NCBI RefSeq assembly: GCF_003364195.1
Contig: NZ_NXLQ01000003.1
Coordinates: 1-64,000 of the forward strand
Origin: Helicobacter didelphidarum
GTDB lineage: Bacteria; Campylobacterota; Campylobacteria; Campylobacterales; Helicobacteraceae
Direction: 5' to 3'
DNA: 64,000 nucleotides
This document shows, piece after piece, positions 37,584-47,710 of the stretch. Position 1 is the stretch's first letter. The number at the start of each line of letters is the position of its first letter. The notes beneath the pieces are model-generated. The model searched no databases. It saw only the letters and a list, made by a program, of their open reading frames with translations, and was not told the origin of the DNA. The position numbers and the translations under genes are program-made.

Positions 37584-38900
37584 TTGGTTTATGAATATAT
37601 GGATTCTAAAGCAATGGAGTATGCACACTTCAATCCAAAACGGGCGCCAATTCTTTTTAAAAAGTTGCAACCACATATTAACATCTCAAGCTATAATATC
37701 CACATTATTGGCACAAATGGCAAGGGAAGCACAGGTAGATTCATAGCACAAAGCCTTTATGAATCTCATCATAGTGTATTACACTTTACTTCCCCACATT
37801 TACTTGAATTTCGAGAAAGATTCCATTTAAATAATTCAATTGTGAGTTTAGAACAATTAGAACAAGCACATAACTTTTTGCAACAATTTGATTTCATGTG
37901 CGAGGCAAGTTATTTCGAGTATGCAACATTTTTAGCTATCGTGTTAGCACAAGAATGCGAGTATCTTATTATGGAGGCGGGTGTTGGAGGAGAATATGAT
38001 AGCACTTCTGTTCTTCAGTATCAAGATACTTTATTTACTCGGATTGGTATTGATCACAAGGATTTGCTTGGAGACTCTTTGGAGAAAATTGCTCTTACAA
38101 AATTGCGTGCGGCACAGGGAAATATCTGGACACATTTTCAAGAAAATTTGGTGCTTGAACTTTTTAGTAATATGGATTCTATGTCTTTATCAAATAATTG
38201 TTTACATACAGAATCTTTTTCACCACAATCACATGTCATTCAAGATTCTCAGAAACAATCTGACGTAAAGCAACATAAGATCACATACCTTTCTCAAAAT
38301 AACATACAAAAACAAGTTGTCCAAGAATATATAAAACAATATAATCTTCCGGTATTTTTACAAGAAAATCTTGCATTTGCTAATCTTTTTTTAGAATCAT
38401 TACAGATTCCATTACTTCGTGCAAGATTAAATTTAAGAGGTAGGTTTGAGAAAATCCAAGAAAATCTTATTATTGATGTTGGGCACAATGAAATGGCAGC
38501 GGAAGCCATACTACAAGAAGCAAAAAAATGTTTTAAAAACGAAAAATTTATTCTTATTTATAATAGTTATAGAGGAAAAGAAATTGAAAAAATACTCAGT
38601 ATTTTTCAGCATAACATTACAAAAATTATTATTCTTAATGTAAACAACCCAAGAATTTTAAATCCAAAAGAAATGCGAGAGATTCTATTAAAATTAAATA
38701 TTCCTTATGAGTTTTTTTATCCAACAAATAAGAAAAGCTACGTAAAAAAGAGAAAAAGGCTTGACGAGTTTTATAAAAATTTGATAGAATCAAAGGATTC
38801 CTTTTTACAATCAAAACAATACTATTTAGTTTTTGGAAGTTTTTCACTTGTGGAATGCTTCTTGCGTATATATAATATAATGAATATTGCAAAATCATAA
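37584..38900 (+). CDS. folC: Bifunctional folylpolyglutamate/dihydrofolate synthase
   Basis: 438 residues from TTG 37584, preceded closely by AAGGAGG; the ATG at 37599 lies too far from that RBS. The Mur-ligase-like ATP motif is IIGTNGKGSTGRF near residue 43, followed by FTSPHLLEFRERF and the central EAGVGGEYDSTS. The C-terminal domain starts at about LRGRFEKIQENLIIDVGHNEMA. It adds glutamate to dihydropteroate and folates. The order folC-csd2-csd1-ccmA is the same as in H. pylori (HP1545 to HP1542). Confidence 0.9.
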   Translation: MVYEYMDSKAMEYAHFNPKRAPILFKKLQPHINISSYNIHIIGTNGKGSTGRFIAQSLYESHHSVLHFTSPHLLEFRERFHLNNSIVSLEQLEQAHNFLQQFDFMCEASYFEYATFLAIVLAQECEYLIMEAGVGGEYDSTSVLQYQDTLFTRIGIDHKDLLGDSLEKIALTKLRAAQGNIWTHFQENLVLELFSNMDSMSLSNNCLHTESFSPQSHVIQDSQKQSDVKQHKITYLSQNNIQKQVVQEYIKQYNLPVFLQENLAFANLFLESLQIPLLRARLNLRGRFEKIQENLIIDVGHNEMAAEAILQEAKKCFKNEKFILIYNSYRGKEIEKILSIFQHNITKIIILNVNNPRILNPKEMREILLKLNIPYEFFYPTNKKSYVKKRKRLDEFYKNLIESKDSFLQSKQYYLVFGSFSLVECFLRIYNIMNIAKS

Positions 38901-38921
38901 ATTTAGTTTTTGGGAAATAAA

Positions 38922-40037
38922 ATGAAAGATATACAAAAAATCAAGCAAACTCTTACGATTACTATTGTTGATGAAAATGGCTCACGACAATTCACAATGG
39001 CAAAAGTCATGCAGAGAGTAATTGCATATGGTTTTTTATTTTTGTTTTGCAGTATTATTGCGGGATATTTTGCAATGTCGATTTTTATTGAGAAACTCGA
39101 TCAAATCACGGTTACCAAACAAGAAACATACAAACAATTTCAGAGTATGCATGAGCAAAATGTATTTTTGCAAGACGACATACAAAGTAAGTCCGAAGAA
39201 CTCCAAGTTATGCGTGATAAAATAAATGATTTAGAAAAAATGATGAGTTTATATGCTTTTAATCGTGAAAATAATAAACTACAAGAAATAGACTTGCAAA
39301 ATTTAGCCACCACACAAAAAGCGACTATTTTACAAATTATTCCAAATGGAAATCCAGTAAATCTCTTTGAAATGAAACAAAAAACCAGCGGAATATCGAA
39401 AGAATTATATGTGCTTGTAAATACAGGGAATTATCCAACACAAAATGTTGCAAATATGGGATATAATTATTACACAGGCAAAAGTGAACCTGTTTTTGCC
39501 ACAGCTGATGGCATTGTAGAATCTACTCGTGAAAACAATCAACGATATGGTTATGGTAATCTTGTCCGATTATCTCATGTTTTGGGATTTAGCACTGCTT
39601 ACACAAATCTTACTGCGGTAAATGTAAAAAAGGGAGACTTTGTGAGCAGAGGTGATATTATAGGCTATACAACGCCTAGTCCGGGTAAAAGTCACACAAG
39701 CCTTTATTATGAAGTAAGATTCTTAAGCGAAAGCTTAGATACGCTTTCTTTCATTGATTGGGATAAACATAATTTCAAATCTATTTTTGACCCTAAGAAA
39801 AATACAAACATTGATATTAAGAGTCTTATGTGGGCATTAAATGATATTGTGAAACTGAATGATATTTCAACGCATTTTGCATATAATGGTGTGGAAAATC
39901 TTATCTCTAACTCAAATACTAACAATACCCTATCAAAGCAAGCTTTTAATGCCACTACCACAAATCAACTCACAACACATGATATTTCAATAAATGATAA
40001 AATAGTTCAAAAGACTATTGTCAATTTTCAAAAATAA
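38922..40037 (+). CDS. csd2: Cell-shape protein Csd2, inactive M23 peptidase homologue
   Basis: 371 residues from the ATG at 38922. One transmembrane helix (about residues 33-55), a coiled coil (about 60-115) and a C-terminal LytM/M23 fold. The zinc ligands are lost: where Csd1 has H175 and D179 (HTGID), this protein has YTGKS, and the HLHYE motif is SLYYE. It is therefore a catalytically dead partner, as is known for Csd2 of H. pylori, which stabilises Csd1 in the helical-shape complex. It lies between folC and csd1. Confidence 0.9.
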   Translation: MKDIQKIKQTLTITIVDENGSRQFTMAKVMQRVIAYGFLFLFCSIIAGYFAMSIFIEKLDQITVTKQETYKQFQSMHEQNVFLQDDIQSKSEELQVMRDKINDLEKMMSLYAFNRENNKLQEIDLQNLATTQKATILQIIPNGNPVNLFEMKQKTSGISKELYVLVNTGNYPTQNVANMGYNYYTGKSEPVFATADGIVESTRENNQRYGYGNLVRLSHVLGFSTAYTNLTAVNVKKGDFVSRGDIIGYTTPSPGKSHTSLYYEVRFLSESLDTLSFIDWDKHNFKSIFDPKKNTNIDIKSLMWALNDIVKLNDISTHFAYNGVENLISNSNTNNTLSKQAFNATTTNQLTTHDISINDKIVQKTIVNFQK

Positions 40038-40047
40038 GTAGCATATA

Positions 40048-41019
40048 ATGAAGTTTGATAGGCGTTTGGTTATTATGATAACTGATCTGCATGGATCAAA
40101 ATATATTAATGTTGATATGATTTTTAAGCAATTAAGTGCTTATGTGCTTGTATTTATTTTGACCTTAGGATTATTTATTTATGCAAGTATTACCATCATT
40201 AACAAGGAGATTGAAGAAACGAAAAACCGCAATAATTATTTATTAAAAGAGTTTGCTGATATGCAAAAGCATAATCAACACCTTAACAAAGTAGTGCAAG
40301 AAAAAGATGAGGAAATAGCACTTGTGGGCGATAAATTTGAAACTATTGAAAGTGTTATTGGTGTTAAAAAAGATGATGTAGGCGAAGAGACATTGCTTGA
40401 GAGTGATGATTTTAGTTTGATGGAAAGAATGGACACTACCTCAATTTCTGCATTACAAAAGTCTTTTATTATGAAATTTATCCCAAATGGTAAACCATTG
40501 GATATTGAATTGCGTATTTCTGGACCTTATGGTAAACGTTATCACCCTATTTTAAAAATCTATCATATTCATACAGGGATAGATATGGCAACTCCGATGA
40601 ATACGCCTGTATATGCAACTGCAGATGGTGTAATAGATTGGGCAAGCAATAGTGGCAATGGTGGTTATGGTAAGCTTGTGAAAATTTCACATGCTTTTGG
40701 ATTTCGCACTTATTATGCACATTTAAATGATATTAAAGTGCAGAGAGGTGAGTTTGTGAAAAAAGGTCAACTGGTGGCGCTTTCTGGTTCTACGGGAACT
40801 AGTACGGGCCCCCATTTGCATTACGAAATCAGATTCTTGGGACAGCCCATTGATCCTATTAATTTTATTCAATGGGATATGCAAAATTTTAATTCAATTT
40901 TTGAAAAAGAAAGGAGAATCTCATGGCTTTCTTTGCTGGAGATAATAAACAACCTAATGGGAAGGAAACAGGAGCAGCTACAATCATCGCCGCAAATACA
41001 AGATTCAAGGGGGAAATAA
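40048..41019 (+). CDS. csd1: Peptidoglycan DD-endopeptidase Csd1 (M23 family)
   Basis: 323 residues: N-terminal membrane helix (about residues 30-50), coiled coil (about 54-100) and M23 domain with all zinc and catalytic residues (H175, D179 in HTGID; H256 and H258 in HLHYE). It trims peptide cross-links to curve the cell. The last 97 nt overlap the start of ccmA in another frame, so the two genes are tightly coupled. Confidence 0.92.
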   Translation: MKFDRRLVIMITDLHGSKYINVDMIFKQLSAYVLVFILTLGLFIYASITIINKEIEETKNRNNYLLKEFADMQKHNQHLNKVVQEKDEEIALVGDKFETIESVIGVKKDDVGEETLLESDDFSLMERMDTTSISALQKSFIMKFIPNGKPLDIELRISGPYGKRYHPILKIYHIHTGIDMATPMNTPVYATADGVIDWASNSGNGGYGKLVKISHAFGFRTYYAHLNDIKVQRGEFVKKGQLVALSGSTGTSTGPHLHYEIRFLGQPIDPINFIQWDMQNFNSIFEKERRISWLSLLEIINNLMGRKQEQLQSSPQIQDSRGK

Positions 41020-41339
41020 CAACAGATTGTCATTTTCATACCGATGGCGAGTTTGAGGGCACTATTCATTCTAAAAATACCGTAATGGTTGGAAAAACAG
41101 GTTTAATCATTGGTGATGTATATGCACAAAAAGTCATTATCAGTGGTCGTGTTACAGGGAATGTCGAGGCAAAGACAATCGAGATTTTAGCCAATGGTAG
41201 ATTAGAAGGTGCAATCACTTCTGATGAGTTGGTAATCGAGCGCAAAGGCATGTTCTTGGGACAATCAAAAAATAATATTAAAGATGGCATACAAGTCTTA
41301 CCGAAAGAGGCAACACCTAGTATAGAAATTAAAAAATAG
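40923..41339 (+). CDS. ccmA: Bactofilin CcmA
   Basis: 138 residues, a single bactofilin (DUF583) beta-helix domain: TRFKGEITTDCHFHTDGEFE, GKTGLIIGDVYAQKVIISG and NVEAKTIEILANGRLEG. It polymerises under the membrane and organises Csd proteins for helical shape in H. pylori. The start is supported by AAGGAGAATCTC-ATG inside csd1. The 5' end overlaps csd1 by 97 nt. Confidence 0.93.
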   Translation: MAFFAGDNKQPNGKETGAATIIAANTRFKGEITTDCHFHTDGEFEGTIHSKNTVMVGKTGLIIGDVYAQKVIISGRVTGNVEAKTIEILANGRLEGAITSDELVIERKGMFLGQSKNNIKDGIQVLPKEATPSIEIKK

Positions 41340-41565
41340 AATCTTGTATTAAAAAACCTTACAAAGTTTAAACAAAAGAGATTATTTCTATAATGCTTAA
41401 TATGTAGATTATGCTCGAATATTTAATTGTATTGTTCTTTAATTTATCATTGAGATGAGAGCGGTTATGTGTTGATAACATTCCATAGTTTTGATTCCAA
41501 TAATTATAAGTATGGATTTTTGTATTTACATACTAAGAGCCTCAACAATGGTATGAAAGGTAAAA

Positions 41566-42750
41566 ATGAATTATGTGCTTGTAAAGTTACCAAATTGGCT
41601 CGGAGATGCAGTTATGCTCACACCGACTATTTCCCTTTTACACACTATTTATCCACAAGCAAAACTTGTTTTGGTAGGAAATGCCCTAAGCACAAGTATT
41701 TTTACGACTAATGATTTTATCATAAAAATATTTATTGATAAAAGTAAAGAACAAAGAGGATTTTTTAAGCGATTAAAGGCAACCAAGAAACTGGCATACG
41801 ATATTAATCTTTACCTCAAAGAACAAAATATTTTACAATTTGACTATGCAATAACAACACAAAATAACTTTTTTTCCGCTTTTTTACTCTCTAAAATCTT
41901 TACAAGATATTCTGTGGGTTATGGCGATAAACATTTTCTTGGGTTGAGGCAATTTTTACTTAGCAATATTATAAAATTCTCTAGTTCTCGTTCCCCAGTT
42001 TGCAAACATCAAGTTTTAAGCTATGTTAATTTACTATTAGCAGTATTGCCACCTGATTTTTTTAAAAAAATTTTAGAATCTACAACAATAGATTCAATAA
42101 AAAAACACCCAAATTATAATCCCAATGCAAGTCTCGTGCAAAATGTGCTTTTCACACAAACTCCAGAACTTATGCTTTTCACGCAAATTACAACGAAAAA
42201 ACCATTTGATAAAAAAATAGTTGCAATTAGTCCAGGTGCGAGTTATGGCATTTCAAAAATGTGGTTGCCACAATATTTTACTGAAATCATTATAAGTTTT
42301 GTAAAAAAAGGATATTCTGTTAGAATCTATGGAGCAAAAAGTGAACTAAAACACAATAATACTATTTATGAAAATGCAGTGAAAATGCTCCCATTAGAAT
42401 CTCCGATTGAGAATCTTAGCGGGAAAACAAACTTACAAGAATTAATAAATTCACTTTATGAATGTAGTCTCTATATTGGGAATGATAGTGGAACAACTCA
42501 TATTGCAAAAGCATTGAAGATTCCAAGTGTTATAATTTTTGGTTCTATGCCTTTTGCTTGGTGTAGTCCATGGAGTATTTGCACAATAAAAAAACAAGAG
42601 GAGTACTACTATATTGATAATACTATTGCTGTACAAAAGCATTTGCCCTGTGTGCCTTGCAAAAAAAAGATATGTCCCTTACAACACCACAATTGCATGA
42701 AGCTTATTACCCCAGATGAAATACTAAACCTTGCTTTATCGCTGCAATAG
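41566..42750 (+). CDS. waaF: LPS heptosyltransferase II, glycosyltransferase family 9
   Basis: 394 residues. The N terminus LVKLPNWLGDAVMLTPTI is diagnostic for GT9 heptosyltransferases. The nucleotide-sugar site is around ISPGASYGISKMW and GNDSGTTHIAKALKIPSVIIFGS. The C terminus has a cysteine-rich patch (CVPCKKKICPLQHHNC) typical of the WaaF group. It adds the second heptose to the inner core of LPS in the cytoplasm. AAAGG precedes the ATG. An A8 run (42661-42668) lies in the codons of the Cys-rich patch. Confidence 0.88.
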   Translation: MNYVLVKLPNWLGDAVMLTPTISLLHTIYPQAKLVLVGNALSTSIFTTNDFIIKIFIDKSKEQRGFFKRLKATKKLAYDINLYLKEQNILQFDYAITTQNNFFSAFLLSKIFTRYSVGYGDKHFLGLRQFLLSNIIKFSSSRSPVCKHQVLSYVNLLLAVLPPDFFKKILESTTIDSIKKHPNYNPNASLVQNVLFTQTPELMLFTQITTKKPFDKKIVAISPGASYGISKMWLPQYFTEIIISFVKKGYSVRIYGAKSELKHNNTIYENAVKMLPLESPIENLSGKTNLQELINSLYECSLYIGNDSGTTHIAKALKIPSVIIFGSMPFAWCSPWSICTIKKQEEYYYIDNTIAVQKHLPCVPCKKKICPLQHHNCMKLITPDEILNLALSLQ

Positions 42751-43019
42751 TGTATAATTTTATGAGAAAAATACTTTTTAATCAAGTTGTTCATATTAAC
42801 AACATTAATCTATAAAACTACTAAGATAATCCTCACTTGAATAACTTCTGTTCATTTTTCCCTATTAGTTTGAATTCTATTATTTATTGTATTTTCACTG
42901 TAATATAAATTTTAAATTACAATTCCCTTTTCTTTAGATTGCTTAATTTTTTAAAAGAATCTTACACGAAAGATTGAAGGGGGATAGAATAATTTTAATT
43001 GCAGGATTACTTATATCAA

Positions 43020-43526
43020 CTATTGCACAACACCATATTCACCATTTGCATATTGATGTGCAACACCACAAGATTCAATAAATGCTGCAATATTAGAGAT
43101 TTCTATTGTTATGGTATTTGATTTTTGAGAATTTTTATCTTTAATAAAGATAATTGTTGTTTCGGGGATAAGATTTGGACGCAGGAGAAATTTTTTCTTA
43201 TTTTGTGTATCTTTTTCTTGTATCATACTATGAATCATAATTCCTTTTGCGTATAAACCACATGTTTGGGGCTTCCCTGTTGAAATAAAAGTAAAATCAA
43301 TTTTAAAATCTTTGTAGTTATTCAATGCGCTTAGAATAACTTTTTCCCAACTTGAATCATCAATAGTTTTGATATATTGTGTATTAAAGAGCCATTGTTC
43401 TTGTTCTAAATTTGGAACACCCGTGTTTGCATCTCGTATAAGTGCCTCTTCTGTTTTTTGCTGAGAGTTATTACACCCCAGCAAAAAACAGAAGAACACA
43501 GCTAACATAATCCTAAATATAACCAT
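43020..43526 (-). CDS. Lipoprotein of unknown function
   Basis: 168 residues from the ATG at 43526; a GTG one codon earlier is an alternative. The signal peptide ends in a good lipobox, LLGCNNSQQ, so Cys18 is probably lipidated. The mature part has two cysteines (about residues 91 and 156). No domain recognised. It is a single gene, convergent with waaF and divergent from the PP-loop gene. Confidence 0.65.
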   Translation of the reverse strand: MVIFRIMLAVFFCFLLGCNNSQQKTEEALIRDANTGVPNLEQEQWLFNTQYIKTIDDSSWEKVILSALNNYKDFKIDFTFISTGKPQTCGLYAKGIMIHSMIQEKDTQNKKKFLLRPNLIPETTIIFIKDKNSQKSNTITIEISNIAAFIESCGVAHQYANGEYGVVQ

Positions 43527-43788
43527 CACTGCATTCCTATACTAATCTAATAATAAAATAATTTTATCACAAAATAACAATAAAGATTCATTTTTCTTAA
43601 AGAATGCGAATTGCAATACTTTATATTCGTTTGATTCTATAATGACATAACTAAAGACAACAATTTTGAACTCTAAAAATTATTTCAAAAGAAATTTTAC
43701 TTTAATATCCTCAAAAATACTTTACAAAAAGAGAAATATTGTATAATTCCATTTCTCTTTTTGCAATAAACTTATTTTTGGAGCAGTC

Positions 43789-44967
43789 ATGCAAAACAAA
43801 ACCTTAAGTGATATGAATTCTAACATTTTAGAGTCAGAACAAACAACACATTCCCAACAAATAAATGCCACATCTACATACAAGCTACAAGATTCACAAT
43901 ATCCCGCTAAAAAATCTAAACAAATAGCTGCTGTTGCTTTATTTAGTGGTGGATTAGATTCTATGATTTCCATGCAACTTCTTCATGAGCAAGGAATCAA
44001 AGTATATGCACTCAATTTTAATATTGGCTTTGGAAGCAACAAAGATAAAAGTGAATACTTTCACAATGCCGCTAAGCAGGTTGGTGCAGAACTTATCCAA
44101 ATTGATATAGCAAAACAATTCTTTGATAATATACTTTTTAAGCCCCAATTTGGCTATGGACGATTTTTTAATCCTTGTATCGATTGTCATGCAAATATGT
44201 TTTCTCACGCATTCTCAAAAATGCTTGAACTTAATGCAGATTTTGCAATAAGCGGAGAAGTTTTGGGACAAAGACCAAAGAGTCAAAGACGAGATGCACT
44301 TGATCAAGTGCGAAGTCTTATTAGAAAAATAGGTGAAAATCCTAAATATGATTCTATCCTTAGTCGTGATGGAAACGATATAACAAAGCCACGGACCCTT
44401 GATGAATTGATGTTGCGTCCAATGAGTGCAAAACTCTTACCAGAGAGCTTCCCAGAAAAAATGGGCTGGGTAAATAGAGAACATCTATTGGGAGTAAGTG
44501 GAAGAGGAAGGCAAACCCAATTTGATTTGCTTAAAAAGTATGGATGGAAATATCATGAAAAGCCGGGTGGTGGTTGTCTGCTGACTGATACTTCAGTGAC
44601 ATTAAAAATTAAAGATATGATGACACATAGAGAAGTTGTTTTTGAAGATATTGCTCTCTTTAAAAATGGGCGATATATGGTGCTGGATAATGGTGCAAAA
44701 CTCGTGATTGCACGCAATGAAGAAGAAAATAAAAAGCTTGATATAACACACTCTAAAATGGATAAAATAATCCCAGAAGCAATAGGTCCTTTAGCATTAC
44801 TTGATAAAAATGCGACAGATTCTGAAAAAATATTGGCGGGACGCATTGTATTGAGTTATTGTAAAACAGACCCAAATCAAAATTACAAAGTTACTATTGG
44901 CGATGAATATTTTAAGTTATCACCCTATCCTCGAGAGGAAACAAGTAAATTTTTATTTTTAAAATAA
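43789..44967 (+). CDS. PP-loop ATP-binding tRNA-thiolase-like protein with C-terminal NFACT-R-like domain
   Basis: 392 residues. After a polar leader of about 45 residues comes a PP-loop ATPase core: VALFSGGLDSMIS near residue 52, then FNPCIDCHANMF near 126, as in MnmA/ThiI-type sulfur-transfer enzymes. ISGEVLGQRPKSQRRDAL follows. The last 110 residues (FKNGRYMVLDNGAKLVIARNEEE onwards) resemble the NFACT-R (DUF814) domain, a combination known for a bacterial group of predicted RNA-thiolation enzymes. It is distinct from standard MnmA. The precise tRNA target is unknown. Confidence 0.72.
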   Translation: MQNKTLSDMNSNILESEQTTHSQQINATSTYKLQDSQYPAKKSKQIAAVALFSGGLDSMISMQLLHEQGIKVYALNFNIGFGSNKDKSEYFHNAAKQVGAELIQIDIAKQFFDNILFKPQFGYGRFFNPCIDCHANMFSHAFSKMLELNADFAISGEVLGQRPKSQRRDALDQVRSLIRKIGENPKYDSILSRDGNDITKPRTLDELMLRPMSAKLLPESFPEKMGWVNREHLLGVSGRGRQTQFDLLKKYGWKYHEKPGGGCLLTDTSVTLKIKDMMTHREVVFEDIALFKNGRYMVLDNGAKLVIARNEEENKKLDITHSKMDKIIPEAIGPLALLDKNATDSEKILAGRIVLSYCKTDPNQNYKVTIGDEYFKLSPYPREETSKFLFLK

Positions 44968-45060
44968 TTGAATCTTGCTTCAAAGATAAAACTTTTTAAC
45001 AATTTCAGTGAAAAAACTTATAATTTATATTAAGAACAATTCCTTATAATAAAAAGATTT

Positions 45061-45954
45061 TTATTCTTTCTCAAGAAATTGTGCGAAAAAGCTAATGGAG
45101 GCAAATCCTTTAAGCCCACTTTTTTGTATCTCTTCTATACGCTTTTTATTATTAACGCCTCCCAATCCAAAAGTTTTATGTTTAAGGGATGGTGGTAAAG
45201 ATTCTATAAAATCAATTCCTAAAGCTTTATTTCCCTTATCATAATAAATTGGGCTAATGGTAGCATAATCAATGCCCACAGAAAATGCTTGATAGAGATC
45301 ATTCAGCGAGTGGGCACTATAAAATAATGGTATTTTGCCTTGTTTAAAACTTTGTTTCAGGCTTATATTGTTCAAAGGATATATCTGTTTATTATACTTT
45401 TCATTGAAAATATCCATGTTGCAAAGCATTGTGTAATACTCATAAAATATTTTATAATTACACATTATATTTTCTTTTTGCAAGAGAGAATCCTTAATCA
45501 TGGCATGATTATTTTGTGTCAAAAAATTCCACACCACATTTATTTCATGCCGTATTTTTTTACAAATATTACTTTCTAGAAAGCAAATATCAGATTCTTT
45601 AAAGTGTATTCCAAGTGAAAATCCTCGCATCAAAAGTGCATAAAAAATCTCAATTTTATAACAAGAAAGATTAATAATCGGAGTTGTGCCATACTTATAA
45701 CATATTTGCAAAAAAGAAAGTAAAGCTTTGGTCTCATTAAAATTCAATAAAGCAGTATTATGATAACGAAAACATGCAAAATCAATATGCAGTATATTGT
45801 GTGTGTGTCTATAAACTTGCTTAAGAGAATACATTAAATGATTCGACATATCAGCCTGAGAATCTTCATAATATGTATCTGATACAATGAGATAGGAGCA
45901 AAACATAAGAATAAGTCTACCCAGTATTATTTTCTTAAAACGACTTCGCGACAT
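45061..45954 (-). CDS. ThiE-like thiamine-phosphate synthase family protein
   Basis: 297 residues from the first ATG. The ThiE fold proper may begin at Met17 (45906; MFCSYLIVSDTYY), but neither start has a clear RBS. The C-terminal third matches the TMP-synthase/TenI signature: DYATISPIYYDKGNKALGI, then FGLGGVNNKKRIEEIQKSG and GFASISFF. The middle is longer and more divergent than in standard ThiE proteins (about 200-220 residues), and the usual pyrophosphate-binding residues are hard to locate. It may be a diverged TMP synthase or a TenI-like regulator. Confidence 0.65.
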   Translation of the reverse strand: MSRSRFKKIILGRLILMFCSYLIVSDTYYEDSQADMSNHLMYSLKQVYRHTHNILHIDFACFRYHNTALLNFNETKALLSFLQICYKYGTTPIINLSCYKIEIFYALLMRGFSLGIHFKESDICFLESNICKKIRHEINVVWNFLTQNNHAMIKDSLLQKENIMCNYKIFYEYYTMLCNMDIFNEKYNKQIYPLNNISLKQSFKQGKIPLFYSAHSLNDLYQAFSVGIDYATISPIYYDKGNKALGIDFIESLPPSLKHKTFGLGGVNNKKRIEEIQKSGLKGFASISFFAQFLEKE

Positions 45955-46096
45955 TATACATGAATTTTTGTCTTTTATTCTACTGTATTTTTTGCAGTGA
46001 AATTTTTAATAAGACCTTAATACACTAATAAAAAATAATTCTACGACTCTTTGAATCTTTAAATAAATTTGAATAAAGCTAGTTTTACTACAAGAA

Positions 46097-47275
46097 TCAA
46101 GATTCTTTTATAAATTTTGCAATGCGAACAAAACCTTCTTTAAGCTGTTCCAAATCACACGCAAAACTCATACGAACAAAACCATCCATACCAAATGCAC
46201 TACCAGGCACTAGAGCAACACCAACTTTTTCTAACAATGCCTTACACAATTTCATACTGTCCCCATTATATCCACTAATATTTTGAATATTAATAAAAAG
46301 ATAAAAAGCTCCATGTGGTTTTTTTATGTTAATGCCCGGAATTTCACCAATCAGGTTACATGCAATATCCCTACGTTCTTTAAAGGCTTCACGCATATAG
46401 TTAATATCAACATCCGCAGCACCATTCAGGGCAAGAATAGAAGCCTTTTGAGTAATAGAATTGATATTTGAAGTGCATTGACTTTGCAAATTATTCATAT
46501 ATTTAATAAGTGTTTTATCTTTGCATGCAACATAACCCATACGCCAACCTGTCATAGCCACAGACTTGCTTAATCCATTAATAGTAATTGTGCGTTGCAA
46601 TATCCTATCATTCAATGAACCAATACTTGTAAATTTACCTTCATAAACAAGTTTCTCATATATTTCATCGCTAATTATCCATAAGTTATGATTTAGAGCA
46701 ATCTGGGCAATAGATTCCAATTCTTCACGCGTATATATCATACCTGTTGGATTTGATGGGCTAGTCAGCACAATCGCTTTTGTTCTTGGTGATATGGCAC
46801 GCTCAAAATCTATGCTTCGTGCTTTAAATTCATACTCTTCACTTGTTGGGATAAAAACTGGCTTACCACCACAATAAGTAACAAGTTCAGGATATGTTAC
46901 CCAATATGGGCTAGGAATAAGCACCTCATCACCTTCATCAATAAGAGCTTGAAATGTATTGAACAAAGATTGCTTTGCACCATTACTAACAATAATTTCA
47001 CTTGCATTATAATCAAGGTTATTATCTCTTTTAAGCTTATTTGCAACTGCTTCTAATAACTCTGGAACTCCTGCAACAGAAGTATATTTTGTAAAGCCAC
47101 AATTAAGAGCACGAATAGCTTCATCTTTAATAATCTGTGGTGTATCAAAATCAGGTTCTCCTGCACTAAAGCTTAAAATATCTTTACCATCCGCCTTTAG
47201 CTTTCTTGCAAGCGTAGCAACAGCAATGGTCGCAGACTCACCCAAGCTTTGAATACGTCTTGAATATTGTTGCAT
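46097..47275 (-). CDS. aspC: Aspartate aminotransferase (class I PLP enzyme)
   Basis: 392 residues. Class I aminotransferase motifs: FSAGEPDFDTPQIIKDEA, YTSVAGVPELLEAVA, PSPYWVTYPE, the SNPTG loop and the PLP lysine in GLSKSVAMTGWRMGY near residue 234. It exchanges amino groups between aspartate and 2-oxoglutarate; related enzymes also accept prephenate. It is probably monocistronic. The small conserved gene at 47328 lies 52 nt upstream on the same strand and could share its promoter. Confidence 0.88.
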   Translation of the reverse strand: MQQYSRRIQSLGESATIAVATLARKLKADGKDILSFSAGEPDFDTPQIIKDEAIRALNCGFTKYTSVAGVPELLEAVANKLKRDNNLDYNASEIIVSNGAKQSLFNTFQALIDEGDEVLIPSPYWVTYPELVTYCGGKPVFIPTSEEYEFKARSIDFERAISPRTKAIVLTSPSNPTGMIYTREELESIAQIALNHNLWIISDEIYEKLVYEGKFTSIGSLNDRILQRTITINGLSKSVAMTGWRMGYVACKDKTLIKYMNNLQSQCTSNINSITQKASILALNGAADVDINYMREAFKERRDIACNLIGEIPGINIKKPHGAFYLFINIQNISGYNGDSMKLCKALLEKVGVALVPGSAFGMDGFVRMSFACDLEQLKEGFVRIAKFIKES

Positions 47276-47327
47276 AAGAACTCCTTATGAAATATTTTCT
47301 ATTATTATAGTAGCAAAAATAAAGCAA

Positions 47328-47672
47328 CTACAAGAACAATTTTACATTTAATTTCTCATCTAAAAAAACAGATATGAAAAAACTTAACATTTTATTTTCA
47401 TTCGTTATCAAATTTACCTTAATTTGATCTCGCTCAGATAGCTTGAGAAAAAAACCAATCAAACAAGTAGGTAAAGGATAAGAATTTATAAATTTTACCT
47501 CTAATTCATCAAATGCTTTTTCTTTTAGGTGTTCTATTTCATCAGTTTGTGCAATATCAAACATATCATTTTTAAAAATTTTAAACTCATCATAATCTTG
47601 CACCACTCCTGTGCAAATGATACTAAGTTTTCGATCTTGAATAGAACCTTCTAGTGCAAAATTTGTTGTCAT
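47328..47672 (-). CDS. Small protein of unknown function
   Basis: 114 residues, no signal peptide or membrane segment. The N-terminal half (ALEGSIQDRKLSIICTGVVQD) and hydrophobic core near LIGFFLKLSERDQIKVNLIT suggest a compact cytosolic alpha/beta protein. I do not recognise a family. GGAG lies upstream of the ATG (TTAGGAGATTAG-ATG). It sits between the SNF transporter and aspC on the same strand. Confidence 0.6.
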   Translation of the reverse strand: MTTNFALEGSIQDRKLSIICTGVVQDYDEFKIFKNDMFDIAQTDEIEHLKEKAFDELEVKFINSYPLPTCLIGFFLKLSERDQIKVNLITNENKMLSFFISVFLDEKLNVKLFL

Positions 47673-47710
47673 CTAATCTCCTAAACCTACATTTTACAAG
47701 GATTGTTTCA

